Below are positions 16,450-24,647 of a stretch of DNA of 64,000 bases, piece by piece (position 1 is the first letter of the stretch; each line of letters starts with the position of its first letter). The notes under the pieces are model-generated. The model searched no databases. It saw only the letters and a program-made list of their open reading frames with translations, and was not told where the DNA came from. This DNA is from Parabacteroides sp. PF5-6 (lineage in GTDB: Bacteria; Bacteroidota; Bacteroidia; Bacteroidales; Tannerellaceae), in the NCBI RefSeq assembly GCF_029504695.1, contig NZ_JAQFIN010000001.1:248001-312000 (forward strand), read 5' to 3'. The position numbers and the translations under genes are program-made.

Positions 16450-17043
16450 TTAAAGTATAACATTGAGCAGGGATGATAATAGATTGTATCCTTGATCGCT
16501 CAGATGTAAGCCGTCGTAGAAGTAATGGGGATTCGCATTGCCTTCTTCATCCGTGAAATGATCGTAGACATCCAGGAAAAGGATGTTGTCGTAGGGGGCG
16601 AATGCTTCTTTGAGTTTGGCGTTTAACTGTTTGATTTCCTGGTTGATCGTCGGGCGCTCTCCGGTCAGGGTGCGGGGCAGGAGAGAGATGACGATATTTT
16701 TTTTGCCTCCCAGTGAATCGATCAATCGGAGGTAGCAATCGGTAAAATCCAGATAAAAATTTGCCGGAAGGAAAGAAACGGAGCCCAGGTTGTTTGTCCC
16801 GATCAGAAAAACAACCGTCTTGTTTGCCGCATCGATCTCCCAGGTCAGCGCTTCTTCCAGTCTGGCGCCCGATATCCCTTTCTTTTCTGTCTGATAGGTG
16901 GGGAAGCATTTGTTTGTTTTCCAGCCTTCGACCAGGGAGTCGCCGACGAAAACAACCGGTTCGCCATCGTTCTCTTCGTTACAGGAGATGAGAAACAGGG
17001 GGAGTAGCAATAGAATAAGGTATCTACTGATGGGTATTTCCAT
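16450..17043 (-). CDS. SGNH/GDSL hydrolase lipoprotein
   Basis: 197 residues. A lipoprotein signal ends LFLISC with lipid Cys21. SGNH blocks are visible: VFVGDSLVEGW with the catalytic Ser36, IGTNNLG with the block-III Asn, and DGLHLSDQGY with the Asp/His pair near the end. The family covers esterases and acetylhydrolases acting on sugars and lipids; the substrate is unknown. It lies downstream of queE with a 49-nt gap. The long hairpin element begins just beyond its stop. Confidence 0.88.
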   Translation of the reverse strand: MEIPISRYLILLLLPLFLISCNEENDGEPVVFVGDSLVEGWKTNKCFPTYQTEKKGISGARLEEALTWEIDAANKTVVFLIGTNNLGSVSFLPANFYLDFTDCYLRLIDSLGGKKNIVISLLPRTLTGERPTINQEIKQLNAKLKEAFAPYDNILFLDVYDHFTDEEGNANPHYFYDGLHLSDQGYNLLSSLLNVIL

Positions 17044-17092
17044 AAGATTAAATAGACTTGTAGTGAACGATGCAAATATCGTAATTTTTTAT

Positions 17093-17788
17093 TTAAACGC
17101 CTCTTTTGTCTCCGTAAATGATGATATGCAATCGCTCGCAGTAATGGAATCCTTCGCGGATGCATATTTCGGCCAGCCAGAGGCGCTTTTGCTGTAATTC
17201 CTCTTGTGTGCGTCCTTCGGGCATCAGATAGATTTTGTTTTTGCCGAGGGATAACGCGTTTATTAAGGTGTTGATTTCCTGGATGTCTTCAGGGGTGGAT
17301 ACGACGAATTTGAGTTGATAGTCGGCGGCCGATTCGATCCATTGGCGGATGACCGGCAGATGGATACGGTCCGCCTCGTGACGACGGGCAATGGCTTTGT
17401 CGGCAGGCAATGAATTGGAAAGCTTGGGAGAGAGTGAAACCAGGTCGACGGATCGCATCCATTCTTCGGCGATCAGTCGGGTGCCGTTTGTCTCCAGCGT
17501 GATTTTTTTATCTTTCGCCCGGCAGAGCCGGATAAGGTCGCCCAGCTCGGGACTGAGGGTAGGCTCTCCTCCGGTCAGGATCACCTCCTCGATCTGCGGG
17601 TTGGCTTCCAGTGCGGCGCGCACATCGTCGACCGTGTATTGTCCTTTCTCCAGCTGCCATGAAGTATAAGGAGTATCGCACCATCCGCAGCGCAGGTTAC
17701 AGCCCAGCGTGCGCACGAGGATGCTCGGGGTGCCGGCGCGCGCACCTTCTCCCTGCAAGCATGGATATATCTCGCAGATCGTTTTCAT
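17093..17788 (-). CDS. queE: 7-carboxy-7-deazaguanine synthase
   Basis: Radical-SAM enzyme that contracts carboxytetrahydropterin to 7-carboxy-7-deazaguanine on the way to queuosine. The cluster motif LGCNLRCGWCDTPYTSW carries Cys30, Cys34 and Cys37 in CX3CX2C spacing, followed by the SAM-binding LTGGEPTL. 231 residues is normal. The start overlaps the queD stop by 4 nt, so the two steps are coupled. No preQ1 riboswitch was recognised upstream. Confidence 0.95.
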   Translation of the reverse strand: MKTICEIYPCLQGEGARAGTPSILVRTLGCNLRCGWCDTPYTSWQLEKGQYTVDDVRAALEANPQIEEVILTGGEPTLSPELGDLIRLCRAKDKKITLETNGTRLIAEEWMRSVDLVSLSPKLSNSLPADKAIARRHEADRIHLPVIRQWIESAADYQLKFVVSTPEDIQEINTLINALSLGKNKIYLMPEGRTQEELQQKRLWLAEICIREGFHYCERLHIIIYGDKRGV

Positions 17789-18375
17789 CGTTCGATTTGA
17801 AGCGGGATATGGGGGTTGATGATCTTTTTATTCTGCAGCAGCATCTCTTCGAAAGGCTGAGGCCACTCGGCACGGATCCCTTCGCTGAAGCGAATATCGT
17901 TCAAGGCATAACGCGGTTGCCAGATGTGCTCGAAATCGTTCGGATCGGCTTCGGCATAACCGGTCTCCGTCTCGTGATAGCGCACGGCGCGGATCTCGAT
18001 CGTGCCTTCCCCGTTGTTGAATTCCGTATGTTCGATGATATGCTTGGCATAAGCGAAAAACATCAATGCGAGCATCTCCGCCGTGGGGTTGAACGGCAGG
18101 ATCACCCAGCGTTCGTTCTCTTTCGTGAAGAAATCGAGTATCTTCGGGGATTCCTTGTCCCACATATCGTGGGCATGGTCGAAGCTGTCGACAATCTGGC
18201 GCAGGGCACCCATCAGGCCAAAGTCCATCACCATGCCCGCGTTATCGAGTTCGGAGGCGTAGAACATAATCTCTACAACCGCCGAATGCCCGTGAATCGA
18301 ATGGCTGCAGCGGCGGGAAGCGCAGTTGCGTACCACATGGCTTCCCTCATATCTGAATTTCTTGCGGATAATCAT
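17785..18375 (-). CDS. queD: 6-carboxytetrahydropterin synthase
   Basis: Converts dihydroneopterin triphosphate to 6-carboxytetrahydropterin, the step before QueE. Zinc ligands His13, His28 and His30 and the catalytic Cys23 are visible in GSHVVRNCASRRCSHSIHGH; FNPTAEML is also typical. At 196 residues it is longer than the ~120-residue minimal enzyme, with an extended C-terminus (FEHIWQPRYALNDIRF). First gene of the queD-queE unit, with a -7 box at 18393-18400. Confidence 0.93.
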   Translation of the reverse strand: MIIRKKFRYEGSHVVRNCASRRCSHSIHGHSAVVEIMFYASELDNAGMVMDFGLMGALRQIVDSFDHAHDMWDKESPKILDFFTKENERWVILPFNPTAEMLALMFFAYAKHIIEHTEFNNGEGTIEIRAVRYHETETGYAEADPNDFEHIWQPRYALNDIRFSEGIRAEWPQPFEEMLLQNKKIINPHIPLQIER

Positions 18376-18392
18376 TCTCTTTTGTTTTCGGG

Positions 18393-18400
18393 CAAAGATA
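18393..18400 (-). promoter_or_regulatory. -7 element of queD-queE
   Basis: TATCTTTG on the minus strand, 17 nt before the queD ATG, in the 30-nt gap to the preceding gene. Confidence 0.55.
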
Positions 18401-18405
18401 GTGTT

Positions 18406-20091
18406 TTATACGCATTTCGTAAACAAATTCGCATCGCTCATCGCCGGAGCGACTGCTGCCGAATAGGTCTTGTAGCCGCCCGACAGGTTCCTGACCTGTG
18501 TGTATCCGTTTGCCCGCAGGATATTTGTGGCCAGGTAGCCGCGCAGTCCGACGGCGCAATAGATGTAAACCGCTTTGTCGGCAGGGATCTCCGCCAGGCG
18601 GTCGCGAAGCTCTTCAATCGGGATGTTTATGGCACCGGGGATCATGCCTCTGATACACTCTTCGGCGGTGCGCACATCGAGGATCGTTGCCGTTGCCGGA
18701 TCGGCCTCTTGCATCTCGCGCCAGGTCATCGCAGGCATTGCTCCGTTGATTATATTGGCTGCTACGTAGCCCGCGATCGCTATCGGGTCTTTGGCCGACG
18801 AGAAAGGTGGGGCGTAGGCGTGCTCGAGGCGGGTGAGGTCGTGTACCGTTCCGCCGTTTTTGATCAACAGGGCGAGCTGGTCGATGCGCTTGTCTACCCC
18901 ATCGTAACCGACGCTTTGCGCGCCATAGAGCTTGCCGCTCTCCGGATCGAACGTGATCTTCAGGCTCAACGGCAGGGCGCCGGGGTAATAGCCGGCATGC
19001 GAACCGGAATGTGTCCAGGAACTGCGGTAAGGGATGCCGAACTGTTTCAACCGCTTGGCGGCAAGGCCCGTCGAGGCAACCGTCAGATCGAACACTTTGG
19101 CGATGGAGGTGCCGATCGCCCCTTCGTATTTTGTCTGATTGCCCCACACCATATTATCGGCCACGATACGTCCCTGGCGGTTGGCGGGATTGGCGAGGTA
19201 GTTCAGCCAGGGTTTGCCTGTCAGCGGATGCGGAAACTCAATGGCATCGCCTACGGCATAGATATCCGCCACCGAAGTCTGCAGATAGTCGTCCACCCAG
19301 ATACCACCCGCTTCGCCGATCTTCAGTCCTGCCGCCTGGGCCAATGCCGTTGCCGGACGCACCCCGATCGAAAGGATCACCAGATCGGCTTCGATCGTCT
19401 GGCCGCTCTTGAAATGCACATCGATCACACTCCCCCGTTTCGTGAATTTCTCGACGCTCTGCTCCAGGTGCAGGCTTACGCCTTTGCGCCGGAGGTGTTG
19501 ATGCACCAGGGTGGCCATCGAATAATCGATCGGCGCCATTACTTGGTTCGCCATCTCGACGATCGACACCTTGGCACCTGCCTCGTGCAGGTTCTCGGCC
19601 ATCTCCAGCCCGATAAAGCCGGCGCCTACCACGACTGCCCGGCGAACCCTGTGGTGGGTGAGGTAGTTTTTGATCCGATCCGTATCCGGCACGTCGCGCA
19701 ATGTGAAGATCCCTTCGGAATCAATGCCTGGCAGTGGCGGACGCACGGGAGTAGCCCCCGGCGAAAGCAGGAGTTTGTCGTAGCTTTCCACGTATTGGCT
19801 GCCGTCTGCGCGACGGACGGTTACCGTCTTGCCGTGTCCGTCGATCGCCGTCACTTCATTCTCTACGCGTACATCTATATTAAAGCGCTCGGCGAACGAC
19901 TCGGGTGTTTGCAGGAAAAGACTGTCCCGCTCCGGGATCGTGCCACCGATATAATAGGGCAATCCGCAGTTGGCGTAAGACACATACTGGCCTTTCTCGA
20001 ACAATATAATCCCGGCCGATTCGTCATTCCGCCGCAGGCGCGCTGCCGCTGTCGCGCCTCCGGCTACACCTCCGATGATCAGGTATTTCAT
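18406..20091 (-). CDS. CoA-disulfide reductase fused to rhodanese
   Basis: 561 residues. Residues 1-~450 are a flavin pyridine-nucleotide-disulfide oxidoreductase: FAD motif IGGVAGGATAAARLRRND at the N-terminus and the single redox Cys42 in YANCGLPYYIGG, typical of CoA-disulfide/persulfide reductases. Second GxGxxG: VVVGAGFIGLEMAE; FAD end: DIYAVGDAIEF. The C-terminal rhodanese domain has its catalytic Cys512 in YIYCAVGLRGY. Known fusions reduce CoA-persulfide or polysulfide. It is third in an operon after a DUF6132 membrane protein and a thioredoxin (2-nt gap), pointing to thiol/persulfide handling. Confidence 0.92.
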   Translation of the reverse strand: MKYLIIGGVAGGATAAARLRRNDESAGIILFEKGQYVSYANCGLPYYIGGTIPERDSLFLQTPESFAERFNIDVRVENEVTAIDGHGKTVTVRRADGSQYVESYDKLLLSPGATPVRPPLPGIDSEGIFTLRDVPDTDRIKNYLTHHRVRRAVVVGAGFIGLEMAENLHEAGAKVSIVEMANQVMAPIDYSMATLVHQHLRRKGVSLHLEQSVEKFTKRGSVIDVHFKSGQTIEADLVILSIGVRPATALAQAAGLKIGEAGGIWVDDYLQTSVADIYAVGDAIEFPHPLTGKPWLNYLANPANRQGRIVADNMVWGNQTKYEGAIGTSIAKVFDLTVASTGLAAKRLKQFGIPYRSSWTHSGSHAGYYPGALPLSLKITFDPESGKLYGAQSVGYDGVDKRIDQLALLIKNGGTVHDLTRLEHAYAPPFSSAKDPIAIAGYVAANIINGAMPAMTWREMQEADPATATILDVRTAEECIRGMIPGAINIPIEELRDRLAEIPADKAVYIYCAVGLRGYLATNILRANGYTQVRNLSGGYKTYSAAVAPAMSDANLFTKCV

Positions 20092-20093
20092 CC

Positions 20094-20564
20094 TTACTTA
20101 TTTAATAATACCTTGTCGATAGCTTCTTTGAGCGAACTCTTCGGCATGGCACCCTGTGCCATCTGCGGCGTGCCTTCCATCGGTACGAACAAAAGGGTGG
20201 GGATGGACCGGATACCAAAGGCGGCAGCCAATTCCTGTTCCTTCTCCGTGTCGATCTTATAGATGTAGATATCGTCGCCGTATTCGGCAGCCAATTCTTC
20301 CAGGATCGGCGCGATCATCTTACAGGGTCCACACCAGGAGGCGTAAAAGTCAATCACTGCAGGCTTGTCGCCTAAGTATTTCCACTCGGTAGGATTGCTC
20401 TCGTAATTGGCAACCTTACTCAAAAAATCTGCTTTTGTCAACTGAATTGTCTTCATTGTATCTTCTTTTTTCTGATTTGTATTCTTTTTATTCTCACTCG
20501 CTTGTACGTTGCACACCGTAAACCCAAGGCCTACCAGTAGTAGTGCGATAACTGTTTTCTTCAT
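20094..20564 (-). CDS. trxA: Exported thioredoxin
   Basis: 156 residues. An N-terminal hydrophobic signal (VIALLLVGLGFTVCNVQAS) suggests export to the periplasm by a Sec signal; FTVC is a poor lipobox. A Lys/Asn-rich linker leads into a thioredoxin domain with redox CGPC (Cys78, Cys81) in ASWCGPCKM and the cis-Pro in IRSIPTLLF. It lies between DUF6132 and the CoA-disulfide reductase-rhodanese gene. Gaps are 10 and 2 nt, so it is cotranscribed. It could reduce periplasmic disulfides or persulfides; an internal start giving a cytoplasmic form (MKTIQLTK) is possible. Confidence 0.88.
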   Translation of the reverse strand: MKKTVIALLLVGLGFTVCNVQASENKKNTNQKKEDTMKTIQLTKADFLSKVANYESNPTEWKYLGDKPAVIDFYASWCGPCKMIAPILEELAAEYGDDIYIYKIDTEKEQELAAAFGIRSIPTLLFVPMEGTPQMAQGAMPKSSLKEAIDKVLLNK

Positions 20565-20574
20565 TATTTTATAT

Positions 20575-20784
20575 TTATATTTTTTCTTTCTTTTTAAACC
20601 CGCTGAATACCAAACCGCCCATTACCGCTCCCCAAAGGGAACTCATCAAAGGCGACGAGGTGATCGGACAACTGCCACTGCTGCATCCCACGAATCTCCA
20701 GTACAGAAATCCCCCGACAGCACCCACGATCAAGCCGATCAACATCAGCCCGTTCTCTTTAATCTGTGTAATTACCTTTTCCAT
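20575..20784 (-). CDS. DUF6132-type small membrane protein
   Basis: Start at ATG 20784 (MEKVITQIKENG, 69 residues); an in-frame ATG 69 nt upstream is rejected because the promoter at 20823-20854 lies inside that extension. Two membrane helices (~14-32, ~46-62) flank a loop with CSSGSCPIT, a Cys pair also seen in this family. First gene of the operon with thioredoxin and CoA-disulfide reductase-rhodanese. The Cys loop could take part in thiol relay or sulfur-species transport, by inference. Confidence 0.75.
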   Translation of the reverse strand: MEKVITQIKENGLMLIGLIVGAVGGFLYWRFVGCSSGSCPITSSPLMSSLWGAVMGGLVFSGFKKKEKI

Positions 20785-20822
20785 ATTGACTTCTTTTATA
20801 TTGAAATTTCTTTTCAACGATA

Positions 20823-20854
20823 CAAAGATAGATGTTATTTTCCAATGGAACAAA
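20823..20854 (-). promoter_or_regulatory. Promoter of the DUF6132-trxA-CoA-disulfide reductase operon
   Basis: TATCTTTG on the minus strand (20823-20830) and TTTG (20851-20854), 20 nt apart. It fixes the DUF6132 start. Confidence 0.75.
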
Positions 20855-20969
20855 TATCCGAGAGAAAATGTTTGCGTATTTCCAAAAATAGCCTTTCCGG
20901 CAGCCGAAATTCACCGCTCTTTTCGCGACATTTATAATACCCTGTATGTGAGCGCATCGGAGGGAGTAG

Positions 20970-21020
20970 TTATTTGTTGATAATTATCAACAAATGTGTT
21001 GACGGTTATCAACAAACGGA
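20970..21020. repeat. 22-bp periodic palindromic array B, two units
   Basis: TGTTGA starts at 20975 and 20997, 22 bp apart; the first core is the perfect palindrome GTTGATAATTATCAAC. A four-unit version with the same first and last units is at 50507-50594. The tract lies between divergent promoters for the DUF6132 operon and the DUF362 gene. The rest of the 20785-21134 gap holds those promoters and nothing else I can identify. Confidence 0.85.
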
Positions 21021-21088
21021 TAGTGGTTGGAGAAAAATAAAATAATCTATGGAGTAACTTCTCGTATCCGGCGGGTAAATTGTGTTTT

Positions 21089-21117
21089 TTTGCGTATGTT
21101 TGTAGCATATAGATTTG
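21089..21117 (+). promoter_or_regulatory. Promoter of the DUF362 gene
   Basis: TTTG (21089-21092) and TAGATTTG (21110-21117), 17 nt apart. It lies inside an in-frame upstream extension, so the start is 21135 or 21147. Confidence 0.65.
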
Positions 21118-21134
21118 TGGATTATATCACGTTA

Positions 21135-22307
21135 ATGAACAGTTTTATGAAAAGACGTCATTTCTTCCGGACACTGGTAGCCAGTGGAGTAGGGGCAGCT
21201 GCTGCTCCGGTGATCAAAGCTTCAGAGAATCCTTTGTTTAATCCGGCCAATGCGAAGCCGGAAACGAATATTGCCACGGCGAAAGCCATTCCGCGCACGG
21301 CCGCGTCTATGCCGGGCAAATATCCGGGTCGAGTGGTGCGGGTAGATCATCCGCGTTGTGTGGTCGACGGCAAGCCGGTGGAATCGGCGGCTTATGAGAT
21401 GCTGAAGACCAGCATGTTGAACCTGACGGGCGAAACGGATCTGAAGAAAGCCTGGTTGCAGTTTGTCGGCCCGGAGGATGTGATCGGTCTGAAGGTGAAC
21501 CCGATCGGCGGCACGTTATTGTCGACTTCCCATGCCTTGACCCAGTCGATCGTGCGCCAGTTGGAAGAGGCGGGCATCTCCCGTGCGAAGATCGTGATCT
21601 GGGACCGGCGCCAGGAAGGCTTGGACGATGCCGGCTTTACGGAGGCGAACTATCCGGGCGTGCGGTTTATGTCGACCGAATGTTACGATAAAGATAAAAA
21701 CTATATCGGTCCCGATGGACGTTTCTATAGCGAGGACTGGATCGATAAAGAGCAGTATCTGTATGTTGATGTCGAAGGGGAATACGACGCGTACACCTTG
21801 CCTTTTATGGTGAACGGCGGTAAGTATTCGTATTTCAGTAAGATCTGTACGGAGAAAGTGACCAAGATCATCAATGTGCCTATCCTGAAAAACGCCGGAG
21901 CGTCCATTACCGTATGCATGAAGAACCTGGGCTTTGGCGCGATCACCAATACGGGGCGTCTGCACCAGCAGTTCTGGCACGAGACGAGTGCGTATGTCTG
22001 TGCTTTCCCGCCGATACGTGATAAGGTGGTGTTGAATATCGCCGACGGCATGATCGGCTGCTTCGAGGGTGGACCGGCGGCCAATCCGCAGTTTATCTGT
22101 CAGTATAACACCCTGTTGGTTGGTTCCGACGCGGTGGCTGTCGACCGGATCTGTCACGATATCATCATCGGCAAGCGCATTGCCGAAGGGGTGCAGAAAG
22201 AAGATCGTCCGAACTCAACCCTGTTTATGGATCTGGCGCAGGAACTGAAACTTGGGGTGGCAGACCGGGCGAAGATAGATCTTCGCCAATTGACAATTGA
22301 CAATTGA
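21135..22307 (+). CDS. Tat-exported DUF362 protein
   Basis: 390 residues from ATG 21135 (MNSFMKRRHFF); ATG 21147 is an equally good alternative. MKRRHFFRTLVASGVGAAAA is a twin-arginine signal. The DUF362 domain covers most of the mature chain (DVIGLKVNPIGG, KIINVPILKNAGASITVCMK, IADGMIGCFEGGP, LLVGSDAVAVDRI). DUF362 proteins are often linked to iron-sulfur chemistry, but no ferredoxin-like Cys cluster is present here. The last codons (QLTIDN) and the stop are formed by a TTGACAA heptamer array at 22287-22312. Confidence 0.88.
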   Translation: MNSFMKRRHFFRTLVASGVGAAAAPVIKASENPLFNPANAKPETNIATAKAIPRTAASMPGKYPGRVVRVDHPRCVVDGKPVESAAYEMLKTSMLNLTGETDLKKAWLQFVGPEDVIGLKVNPIGGTLLSTSHALTQSIVRQLEEAGISRAKIVIWDRRQEGLDDAGFTEANYPGVRFMSTECYDKDKNYIGPDGRFYSEDWIDKEQYLYVDVEGEYDAYTLPFMVNGGKYSYFSKICTEKVTKIINVPILKNAGASITVCMKNLGFGAITNTGRLHQQFWHETSAYVCAFPPIRDKVVLNIADGMIGCFEGGPAANPQFICQYNTLLVGSDAVAVDRICHDIIIGKRIAEGVQKEDRPNSTLFMDLAQELKLGVADRAKIDLRQLTIDN

Positions 22308-22434
22308 CAATTAAATGTTTTTGGATGGTATATAAGATGATATATTAAGATATACAATGAAAAAGCTTATTTGTATTCTCTTTTTAGTTCTCGCTTGCGC
22401 CCAATTGTCAATTGTCAATTGTCAATTGTCAATT
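22287..22434. repeat. Heptamer arrays forming a 26-bp inverted repeat
   Basis: The left array (TTGACAA repeats, 22287-22312) and right array (TTGTCAA repeats, 22402-22434) are reverse complements over 26 bp, separated by 89 nt. The left one supplies the stop of the DUF362 gene. The right one encodes QLSIVNCQLSI in the signal region of the DUF6599 gene. The interval contains the putative promoter, start codon and lipobox of the latter. Confidence 0.9.
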
Positions 22435-23124
22435 ACACGCGAACGCGTGTTTACGGGCGCGGGTCTGTATGGTTTTATGAACGGTGGCGCCGATCTGTAT
22501 CTGGAGTACGAGGTGTATCGGTTGACTAATCGGGATATTGAATATAAAGGTGAGAAGTATACGGTCGATATCTATGAGCTGCCGACGCCGGAGGATGCGT
22601 ATGGCATCTATTCGATGAATGTCTTTCGCTGCGAACGGGCGGATACCTTGGATTGCATCGATTGCCTGTCGCCTTATCAGTTGCAGGCGGTAGACGGCAA
22701 TAAGTTTATTTCTGTTGTTTTCCCTTCCGGTTCGAACGCGGCCAAACAGCTGGCCGACGAAGTCTTGCGCCAGTATCAACCGATGAAAGGAGAAACGAAG
22801 CCGGCTATTCCGAAGGCATTAATCGATAAGCCGCCTTATTCCGCTGTGGTGAAGTATCTTAGAGGACCGCTCTCGGTCTCCGCCGCCAGCAAAAGCCTTT
22901 CCGATCTGTTGCAAGAGATCCCCTATAAAGGCGTTTGGTTCAAAGCAGAGAAAGGCGGAGATACCTACGACGCCTATATCCTTTTTGCCGGTACGGCGGA
23001 GAAGGACAAATTGAAAGAAAAGATCCCTGCCGCCGATATGGTAAATGAAGGAGAGACCTTCCTTTACATCCGTGGAACGGAAAAAGAAGAGGAAACGCCT
23101 GATTACGGGCCGTTTGGATTTTGA
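22357..23124 (+). CDS. DUF6599-type lipoprotein
   Basis: 255 residues. MKKLICILFLVLAC is a lipoprotein signal with lipid Cys14. The next ~12 residues (AQLSIVNCQLSI) are translated from the TTGTCAA array. The body (GLYGFMNGGADLYLEYEVYR, YTVDIYELPTPEDAYGIYSM) matches DUF6599, a family of envelope proteins without known activity. It lies 49 nt after the DUF362 gene on the same strand and may be cotranscribed or driven from inside the inverted repeat. Confidence 0.8.
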   Translation: MKKLICILFLVLACAQLSIVNCQLSITRERVFTGAGLYGFMNGGADLYLEYEVYRLTNRDIEYKGEKYTVDIYELPTPEDAYGIYSMNVFRCERADTLDCIDCLSPYQLQAVDGNKFISVVFPSGSNAAKQLADEVLRQYQPMKGETKPAIPKALIDKPPYSAVVKYLRGPLSVSAASKSLSDLLQEIPYKGVWFKAEKGGDTYDAYILFAGTAEKDKLKEKIPAADMVNEGETFLYIRGTEKEEETPDYGPFGF

Positions 23125-23161
23125 TTCTTTCTCTTTTTTCTGAATAAAAGTGCAAAGAATG

Positions 23162-23193
23162 TTTGGTTGTTTCATTCGGATACACTAATTTTG
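23162..23193 (+). promoter_or_regulatory. Promoter of rplU-rpmA
   Basis: TTTG (23162-23165) and TAATTTTG (23186-23193), 20 nt apart. About 85 nt of leader precedes rplU. It contains short stems (GGCGTC with GACGAAGCC, and CCCCCGGG), which could be an autoregulatory r-protein site. Confidence 0.7.
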
Positions 23194-23281
23194 CACACTG
23201 ATTTTCCGCAGAGGGTAAACAAAGAGGCGTCGGAGACGAAGCCCACCCCCGGGACCTAACCTGTTAAAGTAAAAAAAACAG

Positions 23282-23599
23282 ATGTACGTAGTTGTAGAAA
23301 TTAACGGACAACAGTTCAAAGCCGAACAAGGAAAGAAATTGTTCGTACACCACATCCAGAACGTAGAAAGTGGTGCTGTTGTTGAGTTCGACAAAGTGTT
23401 GTTAGTAGACAACAATGGTGAAGTAACCGTAGGACTTCCTACCGTAGAAGGCGCCAAAGTAGTATGCGAAGTGCTTTCTCCGCTGGTAAAAGGTGACAAG
23501 GTATTGATTTTCCACAAGAAAAGAAGAAAAGGATACCGTAAGCTGAACGGACACCGTCAGCAGTTCACGGAATTGAGTATTAAAGAAGTTGTTGCTTAA
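23282..23599 (+). CDS. rplU: Ribosomal protein bL21
   Basis: 105 residues of the 50S subunit protein that binds 23S rRNA. Begins [20 protein letters not shown] and carries the family C-terminus ([20 protein letters not shown]). Followed by rpmA after 23 nt, the standard order. Strong promoter upstream with a structured leader. Confidence 0.98.
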   Translation: MYVVVEINGQQFKAEQGKKLFVHHIQNVESGAVVEFDKVLLVDNNGEVTVGLPTVEGAKVVCEVLSPLVKGDKVLIFHKKRRKGYRKLNGHRQQFTELSIKEVVA

Positions 23600-23622
23600 C
23601 AATCAAAAAGAAGTAAAAGAAA

Positions 23623-23883
23623 ATGGCACATAAAAAAGGAGTCGGTAGTTCGAAGAACGGCCGCGAATCGGAAAGTAAACGATTAGGTGTTAAGTTATTT
23701 GGTGGTGAAGTGGCGAAAGCAGGTAATATCTTGGTTCGTCAGCGTGGAACATCTCATCATCCGGGCAAGAACGTAGGTATGGGTAAAGACCATACGTTGC
23801 ATGCATTGGTTGACGGTGTGGTTGTTTTCTCTAAAGGAAAAGAAAACAGATCTTACGTATCGATCAAAGAAATGGAAGCTTAA
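23623..23883 (+). CDS. rpmA: Ribosomal protein bL27
   Basis: 86 residues of the 50S protein whose N-terminus reaches the peptidyl-transferase centre. Begins [20 protein letters not shown] and contains [20 protein letters not shown]. No cleaved Firmicutes-type N-terminal extension. An intrinsic terminator follows. Confidence 0.98.
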   Translation: MAHKKGVGSSKNGRESESKRLGVKLFGGEVAKAGNILVRQRGTSHHPGKNVGMGKDHTLHALVDGVVVFSKGKENRSYVSIKEMEA

Positions 23884-23911
23884 TAAGCTTTTCATATAAG
23901 AGGTAAAAAAG

Positions 23912-23940
23912 AAGGTGTCCCGGATGGGATGCCTTTTTTT
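23912..23940 (+). terminator. Terminator of rplU-rpmA
   Basis: A 10-bp stem (AAGGTGTCCC with GGGATGCCTT, two G-T pairs), 4-nt loop and a seven-T run. Confidence 0.85.
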
Positions 23941-23991
23941 ATGGTATTCTATTATCATCAAAGAAGCCTAAAAAACAGCTATCTTTACCAC

Positions 23992-24525
23992 ATGACAAAC
24001 AATCGCTTCATTATTACTTTATGGCTTTGCCTGATGTTCTTTCTATTCGCTTCTTGCGGCAGCAAAAAGCAGGCTGTTGTTTTGCCGGCGGATTTCAAGG
24101 GACCGAAAGAGCTTTCCCGCTTGTATGGCGTGAAGATTACGCCCAATGACAATATCTATCTATATAATGAAGGCAGCCGGTGGCTGGGCGTGCCTCATCG
24201 CCTGGGGGGAAATACGAAGAAAGGAGTCGACTGCTCCGGCTTTGTGGCGATCATCTACCGCGAAGTGTACGGTAAACAACTGGCACGCTCCTCAGCCGAT
24301 ATGCTGAAACATAATGTAAAGAAAGTCGGACGCTCCCGTCTTCAGGAAGGCGACCTGGTGTTCTTCCGCACGGACGGTAGCCGCAAGAAAACGCCCAACC
24401 ATGTCGGTATTTATCTGAAGAATGGCCGTTTTATCCATACCAGCACCTCCCGCGGGGTGATGGTCTCTTCGCTGAGTGAACCTTATTTTACGCGCTCGTT
24501 TATTACCGGGGGACGAGTGAAGTAA
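23992..24525 (+). CDS. NlpC/P60 (C40) peptidase lipoprotein
   Basis: Start at ATG 23992 (MTNNRFIITLWLCLMFFLFASC, 177 residues); the in-frame ATG at 23929 lies in the terminator hairpin and is rejected. The lipobox FASC gives an envelope lipoprotein. Catalytic Cys is in KGVDCSGFVAIIYREVY, His in PNHVGIYLKNGRFIHTS. Family members cleave D-Glu-diaminopimelate or related bonds in peptidoglycan stem peptides, as in Spr/MepS. It has no SH3 domain. Single gene after the ribosomal operon. Confidence 0.92.
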   Translation: MTNNRFIITLWLCLMFFLFASCGSKKQAVVLPADFKGPKELSRLYGVKITPNDNIYLYNEGSRWLGVPHRLGGNTKKGVDCSGFVAIIYREVYGKQLARSSADMLKHNVKKVGRSRLQEGDLVFFRTDGSRKKTPNHVGIYLKNGRFIHTSTSRGVMVSSLSEPYFTRSFITGGRVK

Positions 24526-24537
24526 AAGCCCGCCGAT

Positions 24538-24574
24538 AAAAAAAACCGGCAGCCGCCGCGAACGGGGCTGCCGG
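24538..24574 (-). terminator. Terminator of the GLUG-repeat gene
   Basis: A perfect 10-bp stem (ACCGGCAGCC with GGCTGCCGGT) followed on the minus strand by a T-run. Confidence 0.8.
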
Positions 24575-24604
24575 TGGGGGATATAAAAGGGAGGGTAGTG
24601 GATG

Positions 24605-24647
24605 ATTGTTAATTGTTAATTGTTAATTATTAATTATTAATTGTTTA
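24605..24647. repeat. TTAATTG/TTAATTA heptamer array at a gene 3' end
   Basis: About six 7-bp units. The stop codon of the gene at 24637-26403 (24637-24639) falls within it. Each unit contains TAA on both strands, so three units close every frame. Confidence 0.85.

Noticed and set aside
16168-16476. 102-residue frame on the plus strand
   Set aside because: Lies inside the hairpin element; the other copy of the element does not keep the frame.
17611-20262. 883-residue open frame on the plus strand spanning queE, queD and the CoA-disulfide reductase
   Set aside because: Length comes from the GC-rich codons of three well-supported antisense genes; the product shows no family motifs and no upstream promoter.
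23194-23281. Named r-protein leader or riboswitch before rplU
   Set aside because: Short stems are visible but I cannot match them to a known motif, so it is mentioned only with the promoter.
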